Shown piece by piece: positions 23,715 to 33,574 of a DNA stretch of 64,000 bases (its first letter is position 1; each line of letters opens with the position of its first letter). The stretch is taken from the NCBI RefSeq assembly GCF_039542035.1, contig NZ_BAABHJ010000001.1, positions 451,802 to 515,801 of the forward strand, written 5' to 3'. The stretch is from Actinoallomurus liliacearum. Lineage in GTDB: Bacteria; Actinomycetota; Actinomycetes; Streptosporangiales; Streptosporangiaceae. The translations under genes were made by a program, and so were the position numbers. The notes below the pieces were generated by a model that was not told the DNA's origin, did no database searches, and worked only from the letters and a program-made list of their open reading frames with translations.

Positions 23715-24985
23715 GGCGGCCGAACCTGGGGGACGGCGCGTGGGCGTCCCCGAACGCCCGGCGCCTGCTGATCGTCTCGATCATCGACTCCACCGGCAAC
23801 GGCGCGTTCACCTCGGCGTCGGTCGTGCTGTTCAGCGTCGTCCTGCACCTGACGCCGACGCAGATCGGACGCGGCCTGACGCTGGGCGCCTTCATCGGGC
23901 TCTTCTCATCCGTGCTGTGGGGCTCGCTCGCGGACCGGATCGGCGTGCGGGCGATCCTGCTGAGCATCCAGCTGTGGCGGGCGGCGGCCTTCATCGGATA
24001 CGCCTTCATCCACAACTTCGCCGGATATGTCGCGGTCGCGGTGTTCCTGGGTCTGGCGGAGCGGGCCAGCCAGCCGATCCTGCTGTCGTTCGTCACCTCC
24101 GCCGTGGGAGAACAGAACCGGGTCAAGACGGCGGGCGCGCTGCGCAGCATCCGCAACGCGGGGTTCACGCTCGGCGCGCTGCTCGCGTCGCTCGCCCTGC
24201 TGTCCCCCGGCCGCGTCTCGCTGCTGTGCGTCGTCCTCGGCAACGCCGCGTCGTTCATCCTCGCCGCGGCGCTGCTGCGCGGCATCGTGCTGCAGAACCC
24301 GCCTAAGCCGGTGCGCAAGCCGAAGGGCGAGGCGCCCGACCGCGTGCGCACCCGCCCCGCGTTCCTCGTCTCGGCGGTGCTGACCGGGGTGCTCAGCATG
24401 CACCGGTTCATCCTGTCGATCGGCCTGCCGCTGTGGATCGTCTCGCGGCACCTGGTGCCCAAGCCGATGGTCAGCGTGCTGGTCGCGATCAACACCGTGC
24501 TCGTCGTCCTCCTGCAGGTGCGGATGACCCGGCAGACCGACGACGCGACCGGAGCGGCGCGGGCGCTGCGCAACGCGGGCTGGATGCTCCTCTGCTGCGC
24601 CCTGCTGCTCGTCGCGGCGGACGGTCACCTGCCGATCGCGCCCTGGACCGCCGGCGCCGTCCTCGTGGTCGGCACGCTCGCCCTGACCTTCGCCGAGATG
24701 TGGCAGGCGGCCGGCACCTGGGGGTTGTCCCTGCTGCTGTCCCCCGAGGCGTCCCGCACCCGCTTCCTGTCGGTCTTCAACCTCGGGACCTCGCTCCTCG
24801 ACGTGACCGGCCCGTTCATCATCACCGCCCTCGTCCTGCCCACCGGGCGTACGGGCTGGATCGTGCTCGGCGTCGTCCTCGCGGCCGCCGGGGCGGTGTC
24901 CCCGCGGGTCTCGCGGTGGGCCGAACGGGAACGCGTCCGGCACGAGCGGCCGACCGTCGCGGCGGAGACGACCACCACGCCCTGA
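23711..24985 (+). CDS. MFS transporter, probable product exporter
   Basis: A 424-residue major facilitator with about 12 hydrophobic segments and the loop 2-3 motif GSLADRIGVRAILL (about residues 75-88). It is likely to export the cluster product across the cytoplasmic membrane, giving self-protection. The GTG start overlaps the ligase 2 stop by four bases, so its synthesis is coupled to the ligases. It is followed after 29 bases by the ligase-peptidase fusion gene. Confidence 0.85.
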   Translation: MRRPNLGDGAWASPNARRLLIVSIIDSTGNGAFTSASVVLFSVVLHLTPTQIGRGLTLGAFIGLFSSVLWGSLADRIGVRAILLSIQLWRAAAFIGYAFIHNFAGYVAVAVFLGLAERASQPILLSFVTSAVGEQNRVKTAGALRSIRNAGFTLGALLASLALLSPGRVSLLCVVLGNAASFILAAALLRGIVLQNPPKPVRKPKGEAPDRVRTRPAFLVSAVLTGVLSMHRFILSIGLPLWIVSRHLVPKPMVSVLVAINTVLVVLLQVRMTRQTDDATGAARALRNAGWMLLCCALLLVAADGHLPIAPWTAGAVLVVGTLALTFAEMWQAAGTWGLSLLLSPEASRTRFLSVFNLGTSLLDVTGPFIITALVLPTGRTGWIVLGVVLAAAGAVSPRVSRWAERERVRHERPTVAAETTTTP

Positions 24986-25014
24986 CTTCACGACACGATT
25001 GGACCGGACCGAAG

Positions 25015-27609
25015 ATGTTCCCTCACCTGGTGTTCGTCGGGGCGCGTCCCGAGATCATCGGCAAGCTCCTCGGTGTGCCCGTCACGCTGACCGCCATCGT
25101 GCGCACCGGCACCGACGAGACCTTCGAACGCAAGCTCGCGCTGCGGACGTTCAGCACCGACGTCACCGACGTCGACGCGCTGCTGGCCTGCGCCCGGGAG
25201 ATCCACGCCTGGCGGCCGATCGACGCGATGATCGCGGCCACCGAGCACGCGCTGCTGCCCACCGCGATCGTGGGCGAGGCCCTCGGTGTCCGGGTGAACC
25301 CGGTCGAGGCCGTGACGCTCGCGCAGGACAAGGCGGCGATGCGGCGCCGGCTCGCCGAGCGCGGCGTCGAGACGATCGCCCACCGCGTCTGCACCGACGT
25401 CGAGGAGGTACGCGAGTTCCTCGACACCTGTCCCGGAGGCGTCCTCCTGAAGCCGGCCGACGGCAACGGGGGCCGGGGCGTCGCCCTCGTCCGGACTCCG
25501 GACGACATCCCGAACGCCTGGGCGCACACCGCGCCCGAGTCCCGCACGGCGGGCGTGCTCGCCGAGGAGTTCCTCACCGGGCTGGAGACCAGCGTCGAGA
25601 CGATGAGCGCCGGCGGGCGGCACCGCGCGCTCATCGTCCCCGCCAAGCACACGTCGGGACCGCCGCACTTCGTCGAGATCGCGCACCAGATGCCGGGTGA
25701 GCACCCGCCCGAGGTCGTCAAGACGGCCACCGAGGCCGTGTTCGCCGCCCTCGACGCCATCGGCTACATGTGGGGCCCCACCAACACCGAGGTCATGATC
25801 GACGGCGACCGGGCCACCGTGGTCGAGATCAACCCTCGCTGGGGCGGGGCCCGGTACTGGGAGATGCTCGAGCTGGTCGTCGGCGTCGACATGGCCGAGG
25901 CCACCGCCCTGGCCTACGCGTACGACCGGCTGCCGGCCCCCTTCGACGTGCCGGCCGCGACGTGCGCCGTACGGCTCCTGACCCCGCCTCCCGGCCGGAT
26001 CGTCGCGATCACCGGGCTGGACGAGGCCACCGCCGTCGACGGCGTCGTCCGCATCGGCGAGCTGAACCGGGTCGGCGACGTGATGCCCTCCCTCACCGAC
26101 TTCCGGGGACGAGCCGGGTACGTCCTGGCGACCGGCCCCGACCGGCGGGCCGCGGCCGACATCGCCGAGCACGCCGCCTCCCTGATCGACATGCGGACGA
26201 TCCCGGCCGCATCGAACGCGAAGGATGACGCCTCCATGCGCGACGACGTTCGGCAGACCCTGAGCAAGCTCCTGCCCGGCGTACGGTCCGACCTCGACGC
26301 CCTGATCCGGATCCCCTCCGTCAGCGCCGATCCCGCCCACGCGGCGGACGTACGGCGTTCGGCGGAGCTGACCGCGCGGCTGCTGAAGGAGGCGGGCGCG
26401 GCCGACGTGGAGATCCTCGACGACATCGAGGGCGGCCGCCCCGCGGTCGTCGCGCACTTCCCGGCGCCGCCGGACATGCCGACCGTGCTGCTGTACGCGC
26501 ACCACGACGTCCAGCCGACCGGTGACCCCGGCGGCTGGACGAGCCCGCCGTTCGAGCCGGAGGAGCGGGACGGGCGCCTGTTCGCCCGTGGCTCGGCCGA
26601 CGACAAGGCGGGCATCGCCGCCCACCTGGCCGTGCTCCGGTTCTTCGGCGGCCGGCCGCCGGTCGGCGTCACGGTCTTCGTCGAGGGTGAGGAGGAGATC
26701 GGCTCGCCGACGCTGGGCGCGTTCCTGGAACGGCACCGCGACAAGCTCACCGCGGACGTCTGCGTCCTCGCCGACTCCACGAACCTCGACGTCGGCACGC
26801 CGTCCCTCACGACGACCCTCCGTGGGATGACCGACGTCATCGTCGAGGTACGGGCACTGGAGCACAGCGTGCACTCCGGCATCTACGGCGGGGCCACCCC
26901 AGACGCCCTGACCGCGCTGTGCCGCCTGCTGGCCACCCTCCACGACGACGAGGGCCGGGTCGCCGTCGAGGGCCTCGTCTCGGCGCCCGCGCCCGCGGTG
27001 GACTACCCGGAGGAGCGGTTCCGCGCCGAGGCGGGCCTGCTCGACGGAGTCCGGCTGCTGGGCGACGGCACCGTCGCCGAACGCATCTGGACGAAGCCCG
27101 CGCTGACCGTGCTGGCCATCGACGCGACCCCGGTCGCCAAGGCGTCCAACACGCTCACCGCGACGGCCCGCGCCAAGGTCAGCCTCCGCCTCGCGCCGGG
27201 CGAGGACGCCCCGGCCGCGCAGCGGAAGCTGATCGAGCACCTGCGCGACCGTGCTCCCTGGGGCGTCGAGGTCGAGGTCACCGCGGGCAAGGCCGGCCGG
27301 CCGTACGCCGTCGACACCACGGGCCCGGCGTTCGAGGCGGCCCGCAGCGCCTACGGCCTGGCGTACGGCGGCGACCTCGTCCACGTCGGGATCGGCGGGA
27401 CGATCCCGTTCATCGCGGAGTTCGCCGACGCCTTTCCCGACGCCGCGATCCTCGTCACCAGCGCGGGCTCCGACCCCGACTGCCGGGCGCACGGCCTCGA
27501 CGAGAGCCTGCACCTGGGCGACTTCGAGAACGCCTGCCTGGCCCAGGTGCTGCTGCTCATCGAGCTGGCCCGCCAGAACGACAAGAACCAGCCGGCCCGC
27601 GCGATCTGA
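25015..27609 (+). CDS. ATP-grasp ligase fused to M20 metallopeptidase
   Basis: One continuous frame of 864 codons. Residues 1 to about 395 are an ATP-grasp ligase (GVLLKPADGNGGRGVALV lid; NTEVMIDGDRATVVEINPRWGG metal site). After a short linker (PAASNAKDDAS), residues from about 408 are an M20 dipeptidase: AHHDVQPTGD and GSADDKAG zinc ligands, VEGEEEIGSP with the catalytic Glu, HSVHSGIYGG, and a final AHGLDES. Ligase and hydrolase activities in one chain are opposites, so the peptidase may remove a temporary group that a ligase adds. An internal ATG at 26236 with AAGGA ten bases upstream could also give free peptidase. It is the last gene of the cluster. Confidence 0.82.
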   Translation: MFPHLVFVGARPEIIGKLLGVPVTLTAIVRTGTDETFERKLALRTFSTDVTDVDALLACAREIHAWRPIDAMIAATEHALLPTAIVGEALGVRVNPVEAVTLAQDKAAMRRRLAERGVETIAHRVCTDVEEVREFLDTCPGGVLLKPADGNGGRGVALVRTPDDIPNAWAHTAPESRTAGVLAEEFLTGLETSVETMSAGGRHRALIVPAKHTSGPPHFVEIAHQMPGEHPPEVVKTATEAVFAALDAIGYMWGPTNTEVMIDGDRATVVEINPRWGGARYWEMLELVVGVDMAEATALAYAYDRLPAPFDVPAATCAVRLLTPPPGRIVAITGLDEATAVDGVVRIGELNRVGDVMPSLTDFRGRAGYVLATGPDRRAAADIAEHAASLIDMRTIPAASNAKDDASMRDDVRQTLSKLLPGVRSDLDALIRIPSVSADPAHAADVRRSAELTARLLKEAGAADVEILDDIEGGRPAVVAHFPAPPDMPTVLLYAHHDVQPTGDPGGWTSPPFEPEERDGRLFARGSADDKAGIAAHLAVLRFFGGRPPVGVTVFVEGEEEIGSPTLGAFLERHRDKLTADVCVLADSTNLDVGTPSLTTTLRGMTDVIVEVRALEHSVHSGIYGGATPDALTALCRLLATLHDDEGRVAVEGLVSAPAPAVDYPEERFRAEAGLLDGVRLLGDGTVAERIWTKPALTVLAIDATPVAKASNTLTATARAKVSLRLAPGEDAPAAQRKLIEHLRDRAPWGVEVEVTAGKAGRPYAVDTTGPAFEAARSAYGLAYGGDLVHVGIGGTIPFIAEFADAFPDAAILVTSAGSDPDCRAHGLDESLHLGDFENACLAQVLLLIELARQNDKNQPARAI

Positions 27610-27629
27610 CGGACCGGCCCATCGGCGAG

Positions 27630-27662
27630 GACGAGCCTGGCGGCGGCGCCGCCAGGCTCGTC
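27630..27662 (+). terminator. strong terminator at the right end of the cluster
   Basis: Perfect 15-bp stem (GACGAGCCTGGCGGC, loop GGC, GCCGCCAGGCTCGTC), 20 bases after the fusion gene stop. It marks the end of the rightward cluster transcript before the leftward core genes. Confidence 0.85.
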
Positions 27663-27730
27663 GGCTCACCGCGCGACGGAGCGGGGGCAGGGACGGGCGC
27701 CGGGATCAGCGCTTCTCTCGGGACATGAGG

Positions 27731-27766
27731 GAAGAACCCGGCGTGCCGTCGGCTGCCGGGTCCTTC
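27731..27766 (-). terminator. hairpin terminator downstream of glyA
   Basis: Twelve-base arms GAAGAACCCGGC and GCCGGGTCCTTC pair with one A-C mismatch across a 12-base loop. It sits just past the glyA stop on the minus strand. Confidence 0.6.
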
Positions 27767-27780
27767 TCATCGGTCGCGGG

Positions 27781-29046
<1,266 letters not shown>

Positions 29047-29070
29047 GGGGCCTCCAGATACGGGCTCCCA

Positions 29071-29140
29071 GCACCCAGGCGCGCGGTGCCAGATCTGTTC
29101 GCTCCCCGGTGGTGAACTCCACCTCATGCGCCAGTCGCGG
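29071..29140 (-). ncRNA. ZTP (pfl motif) riboswitch ahead of glyA
   Basis: Read on the minus strand, GGCGC then the hairpin GGTGG-AGTT-CACCACC, the conserved stretch GGGGAGCGA, a linker, and a final hairpin whose loop contains GCGCCTGGG. GGCGC pairs with the loop GCGCC (pseudoknot) and GCACC pairs with GGTGC, matching the pfl architecture. ZTP riboswitches sense Z-nucleotides that build up when 10-formyl-THF is short and often control glyA. The ribosome binding site of glyA is about 20 bases downstream, so control of translation initiation is likely. Confidence 0.8.
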
Positions 29141-29191
29141 ATCACATCCTAACGGACGGCTCCGCCGTCGATCGGGATTTCGCGCGGGACG

Positions 29192-29231
29192 CGTTCGGCC
29201 CGGTTCCGCCGAGGCGGGACCGGGCCGAACG
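29192..29231 (-). terminator. long hairpin terminator after rbpA
   Basis: Nineteen-base arms (CGTTCGGCCCGGTTCCGCC and GGCGGGACCGGGCCGAACG) pair with one G-U wobble. It lies between the rbpA stop and the glyA riboswitch and should end the rbpA transcript on the minus strand. Confidence 0.8.
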
Positions 29232-29249
29232 GTGCTGCGATACGCGGAG

Positions 29250-29621
29250 CTAGTTGCGAGCGCGCTGCATCGCCGCGTGGATGGCGGCGCGCTCGGCGCG
29301 CAGCTTGGCCAGCGCCTCCTCGAGGATGGCCTCGCCGTCGGCGTCGCTGCGCCGCTCCTTCACGTAGGCGAGATGCGTCTTGTAGGGCTCATTGCGCGGC
29401 GGCGCCGGCGGGTTCTCGGGGTCCTTACCGGCGGGGAACCCGCACCGGGGACAGTCCCACTGGTCGGGAACCGCGACGTCGGTCGCGAAACTCGGCCGGG
29501 ACTCATGCCGGTTCGCGCAGTAGAAGCTCACCCAGACGCGCGGGGCCGCCTCACCACGCTCGGCCTCTCCCATCGGGCCAGCACCGACTCGGCTACCCCG
29601 AATAGCGTTGCCACTACCCAC
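29250..29621 (-). CDS. rbpA: RNA polymerase-binding protein RbpA
   Basis: A 123-residue actinobacterial transcription factor that binds RNA polymerase and principal sigma factors and stabilises open complexes. The N-terminal GSGNAIRGSRVGAGPMGEAE tail, the zinc-binding core (YCANRH ... WDCPRCG), and the C-terminal sigma-interacting helix (THLAYVKERRSDADGEAIL) are all present. The GTG at 29621 is used because the conserved N-terminal tail starts there; a shorter ATG start at 29573 would remove it. It lies between secG and glyA, a normal neighbour of the secG-tpi-pgk-gap block. Confidence 0.93.
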   Translation of the reverse strand: MGSGNAIRGSRVGAGPMGEAERGEAAPRVWVSFYCANRHESRPSFATDVAVPDQWDCPRCGFPAGKDPENPPAPPRNEPYKTHLAYVKERRSDADGEAILEEALAKLRAERAAIHAAMQRARN

Positions 29622-29642
29622 GGACTACTCCTCGCTTCCTTT

Positions 29643-29666
29643 GCCGCCGCTGCGCGAAGCGGCGGC
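29643..29666 (-). terminator. hairpin terminator after secG
   Basis: Perfect nine-bp stem (GCCGCCGCT, loop GCGCGA, AGCGGCGGC) between secG and rbpA. It probably ends the gap-pgk-tpi-secG transcript. Confidence 0.65.
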
Positions 29667-29695
29667 CGTCAACACACTGCGGGTTTGGCTCGTAC

Positions 29696-29938
29696 TCAGC
29701 CGTGATGGCCGTGCTTGAGCAGCAGACCCAGCGCGATGATCGACGCGAACCAGATCACGCCCGCGCCGATCGTGAACCGGTCGAGGTTCCGCTCGACCAC
29801 GGACGACCCGCCGAGCGACGAGCTGATGCCGCCGCCGAACAGGTCCGACAGCCCACCGCCCTTCCCCTTGTGCAGGAGGACGAGCAGCACCATCAGCGCG
29901 CTCGTGATGATGAGCACGATGGAGATTGTGATGATCAC
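29696..29938 (-). CDS. secG: preprotein translocase subunit SecG
   Basis: An 80-residue membrane protein with two transmembrane segments (about residues 2-22 and 56-75) and the conserved cytoplasmic LLHKGKGGGLSDLFGGG loop between them. SecG assists SecYE in protein export. The start is GTG (29938). It follows tpiA with a 129-base gap, the usual actinobacterial order. Confidence 0.93.
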   Translation of the reverse strand: MIITISIVLIITSALMVLLVLLHKGKGGGLSDLFGGGISSSLGGSSVVERNLDRFTIGAGVIWFASIIALGLLLKHGHHG

Positions 29939-30067
29939 AGCAGTTCAGCGCTTTCGTGATTCACCCCGCTGCTCGCGGGGAATGTTCGCGTATTCAGGTC
30001 ATCCGCTATCGAGGGTACGACGTTCCACCGCGTGGTTCAGCAGAAACGCGCAGTCTGATGCGCAAGA

Positions 30068-30868
30068 TCACACGGGTAGCTCGCGATACCTGCAGATCTT
30101 GACGAACTCCCCCGCGTCCAGGCTCGCTCCACCGACGAGCGCTCCGTCGATGTCCGGCTTCGCCATGATGCCGGCGATGTTGCCGCCCTTGACGGAGCCC
30201 CCGTAGAGGATGCGGACCTGATCGGCGAGGTCTCCACTGTACAGCTCGGCCAGCCGCGTGCGGATCGCGCCGCAGACCTCCTGCGCGTCTTCCGGCGTGG
30301 CGACCTCGCCGGTGCCGATCGCCCACACCGGCTCGTACGCGATCACGATGCGCTGCGCCTGGTCGGCCGGGACCTTCTGCAGACCGCCTTCGACCTGGGC
30401 GAGCGTGTGGGACAGGTGCTCGCCGGCCTTGCGGACCTCCAGACCCTCGCCGACGCACAGGATCGGCGTCAGGTCGTCCTTGAGGGCCGCCTTCACCTTG
30501 GCGTTGACGAGCGTGTCGTCCTCGTGGTGGTACTGGCGGCGCTCGGAGTGCCCGGCCAGGACGTACGTGCAGCCGAGCTTGGCGAGCATCGCGGCGGAGA
30601 TCTCGCCGGTGTAGGCGCCCTTCTCGTGCGGCGAGACGTCCTGCGCGCCGTACACGAGCTTGAGCTTGTCGGCGTCCACGAGCATCTGAATGCTGCGGAT
30701 GAAGGTGAACGGCGGCAGCATCGCGACGTCCACCGCCTCGTAGTCGGCGTCCTTGAGGCCGAAGGCGACCTTCTGGACGTGCGCGATGCCCTCGAAGTGG
30801 GTGAGGTTCATCTTCCAGTTGCCGGCGATGAGCGGCTTCCGCTGCTGCGGGGCGGGTTTCGATGCCAC
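30068..30868 (-). CDS. tpiA: triosephosphate isomerase
   Basis: A 266-residue TIM-barrel enzyme interconverting glyceraldehyde 3-phosphate and dihydroxyacetone phosphate. The N-terminal AGNWKMN substrate lysine, the catalytic His in LAGHSERR (about residue 110), the catalytic Glu in IAYEPVWAIGTG (about 180), and the C-terminal ILYGGSVKGGN phosphate loop are intact. It starts two bases after the pgk stop, so the two are translationally coupled. Confidence 0.97.
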   Translation of the reverse strand: MASKPAPQQRKPLIAGNWKMNLTHFEGIAHVQKVAFGLKDADYEAVDVAMLPPFTFIRSIQMLVDADKLKLVYGAQDVSPHEKGAYTGEISAAMLAKLGCTYVLAGHSERRQYHHEDDTLVNAKVKAALKDDLTPILCVGEGLEVRKAGEHLSHTLAQVEGGLQKVPADQAQRIVIAYEPVWAIGTGEVATPEDAQEVCGAIRTRLAELYSGDLADQVRILYGGSVKGGNIAGIMAKPDIDGALVGGASLDAGEFVKICRYRELPV

Positions 30869-30870
30869 GA

Positions 30871-32067
30871 TCAGTCCTCCAGGACGGACAGGCCGGGCAG
30901 CGTCTTGCCCTCGAGGTACTCGAGGCTCGCGCCGCCACCGGTCGAGATGTGGGAGAAGCCGTCCTCGTCGAGGCCGAGCTTGCGCACGGCCGCGGCCGAG
31001 TCGCCGCCGCCGACCACGGTGAACGCGTCCGAGGCGATCAGGGCCTCCGCCACCGCGCGGGTGCCGCCGGCGAAGGCGTCGAACTCGAACACGCCCATCG
31101 GGCCGTTCCAGAAGACGGTGGCCGCGTCGGCGAGCTTGCTCGCGAACAGCTCACGGGTGCGCGGGCCGATGTCCAGGCCCTCGCGGTCGGCCGGGATCGC
31201 GGTGGCCTCGACGGCCTCGTGCTCCGCGTCGGGGGCGAACTCGGTGGCCGCCAGCACGTCGACCGGCAGGACGAGGTCGACGTCGCGCTTGGCCGCCTCC
31301 TCGATGAACCCGCGGACCTGGTCGAGCTGGTCCTCCTGCAGCAGCGACTTGCCGACCTCGTGGCCCTGGGCCTTCAGGAAGGTGTACGCCATGCCGCCGC
31401 CGATGATCAGGCGGTCGACCTTGCCGAGGAGGTTGGCGATGACGCCGAGCTTGTCGGAGACCTTCGCGCCGCCCAGGACGACGACGTACGGCCGGGCGGG
31501 GTCGCCGGTGAGGCGGCGGAGCACGTCGACCTCGGCGGCGATGAGGCCGCCGGCCGCGTGCGGGAGCCGCTGCGGCACGTCGTAGACGCTGGCGTGCTTG
31601 CGGTGCACGGCGCCGAAGCCGTCGCCGACGTACAGCTCGGCGAGCGCGGCCAGGCGGTCGGCGAACTCGCCGCGCTCGGCGTCGTCCTTGCTGGTCTCAC
31701 CGGCCTCGAAGCGGAGGTTCTCCAGGAGGGCGACCTCGCCGTCCTGGAGCGCGTCGACGGTGGCCCGCGCGGAGTCACCGACGGTGTCGGTGGCGAAGCG
31801 GACCTCGCGGCCCAGCAGCTCGCCCAGCCGCTCGGCGACGGGCGCCAGCGAGAACTCCGGCTTCACCTGCCCCTTGGGGCGGCCGAGGTGGGCGCAGACG
31901 ATGACGCGCGCGCCCTTGTCGGCGAGCTTGTTGATGGTCGGGACGCTGGCCCGGATCCGGCCGTCATCCCCGATCACGCCGTCCTGCAGCGGAACGTTGA
32001 GGTCCGAACGGACCAGCACCCGCTTACCGCGCACGTCGCCGAGATCGTCGATCGTGGACATGCTCAT
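30871..32067 (-). CDS. pgk: phosphoglycerate kinase
   Basis: A 398-residue glycolytic kinase that makes ATP from 1,3-bisphosphoglycerate. VLVRSDLNVPLQDG near the N-terminus, AHLGRPKG (about residue 68), and the C-terminal nucleotide loop VGGGDSAAAV are present. The ATG at 32067 has GGAG nine bases upstream; the ATG two codons later is less well placed. A 17-bp hairpin lies between gap and pgk and may tune their ratio. Confidence 0.97.
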   Translation of the reverse strand: MSMSTIDDLGDVRGKRVLVRSDLNVPLQDGVIGDDGRIRASVPTINKLADKGARVIVCAHLGRPKGQVKPEFSLAPVAERLGELLGREVRFATDTVGDSARATVDALQDGEVALLENLRFEAGETSKDDAERGEFADRLAALAELYVGDGFGAVHRKHASVYDVPQRLPHAAGGLIAAEVDVLRRLTGDPARPYVVVLGGAKVSDKLGVIANLLGKVDRLIIGGGMAYTFLKAQGHEVGKSLLQEDQLDQVRGFIEEAAKRDVDLVLPVDVLAATEFAPDAEHEAVEATAIPADREGLDIGPRTRELFASKLADAATVFWNGPMGVFEFDAFAGGTRAVAEALIASDAFTVVGGGDSAAAVRKLGLDEDGFSHISTGGGASLEYLEGKTLPGLSVLED

Positions 32068-32090
32068 TGATCGCACTCCTGGTCGTGTCG

Positions 32091-32129
32091 GAACGAGCGC
32101 AGCAGGTCCGGGACCTGCTGCGCTCGTTC
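32091..32129 (-). terminator. 17-bp hairpin between gap and pgk
   Basis: Perfect stem (GAACGAGCGCAGCAGGT, loop CCGGG, its exact complement) lying 70 bases after the gap stop and 23 bases before the pgk start. It may be a partial terminator or an mRNA-processing and stability element that lets gap be expressed more than pgk-tpi. Confidence 0.6.
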
Positions 32130-32198
32130 GTGGGTTCGCCGTCACCGGCTCACGGCGCACTCGCGCCGATCACTCGGCGCGCGCCCGCCGCCCTCGGC

Positions 32199-33203
<1,005 letters not shown>

Positions 33204-33574
33204 GGCACCGATCTCCTCATGCTTCGCGCCCCCGGAGGCACCCAGGGGCCTGTGAACCTGACGTGTGCTCTCGTGGTCGACCCTACCGAACCCGTCGTGA
33301 CGTGACTGTAACCACCGGGCCGGAACGACCGGTCCGCCGCCCTGCCGGGAGCCAACATCCGAATGGCGGGCGGCGGACCATGCCCAGCGTAATTGGTCTA
33401 GACCTAATGGTCTAGACCAAATCGATACAGATCGCCCCATACGTCCCCTAGTGATTCGCATCACTCCAGGCCGTCGCCGACGGGGGCGACCACCACGGCG
33501 CCGAGGATCGCCCGTCACCGCGGTGCCTCGCCGAGTACGTCGCCGGTACGACCACCGCCCCGACCCGGCGTGGG
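33204..33574. promoter_or_regulatory. gap upstream region (371 bases)
   Basis: No gene is seen. The region carries the tandem GGTCTAGACC operator (33393-33420) in its AT-rich middle, where the gap promoter probably also lies. The part near 33460-33570 is plain GC-rich sequence next to the ECF sigma gene stop. Confidence 0.5.
33393..33420. promoter_or_regulatory. tandem DasR-type (dre) operator upstream of gap
   Basis: Two copies of the perfect palindrome GGTCTAGACC (33395-33404 and 33409-33418), 14 bases centre to centre. The second copy has the full TGGTCTAGACCA core of the Streptomyces DasR site (ACTGGTCTAGACCACT), and the first has one flank change. DasR-type GntR regulators respond to phosphorylated aminosugars. 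The spacing would place two dimers on slightly more than one helical turn. Confidence 0.7.

Noticed and set aside
9426..27609. A LysW-type amino-carrier pathway (kinase, reductase, ATP-grasp and M20 peptidase are all present)
   Set aside because: The reductase and kinase look like aspartate-pathway enzymes, and no small acidic LysW-like protein with a C-terminal Glu was found; the 22-mer ends in Gly. Only the general protect-deprotect idea was kept.
24988..27669. 893-codon minus-strand ORF opposite the ATP-grasp-M20 gene
   Set aside because: It is a GC-skew shadow: low-complexity Arg/Gly/Asp/Val-rich translation with no family motifs, opposite a gene with clear catalytic motifs.
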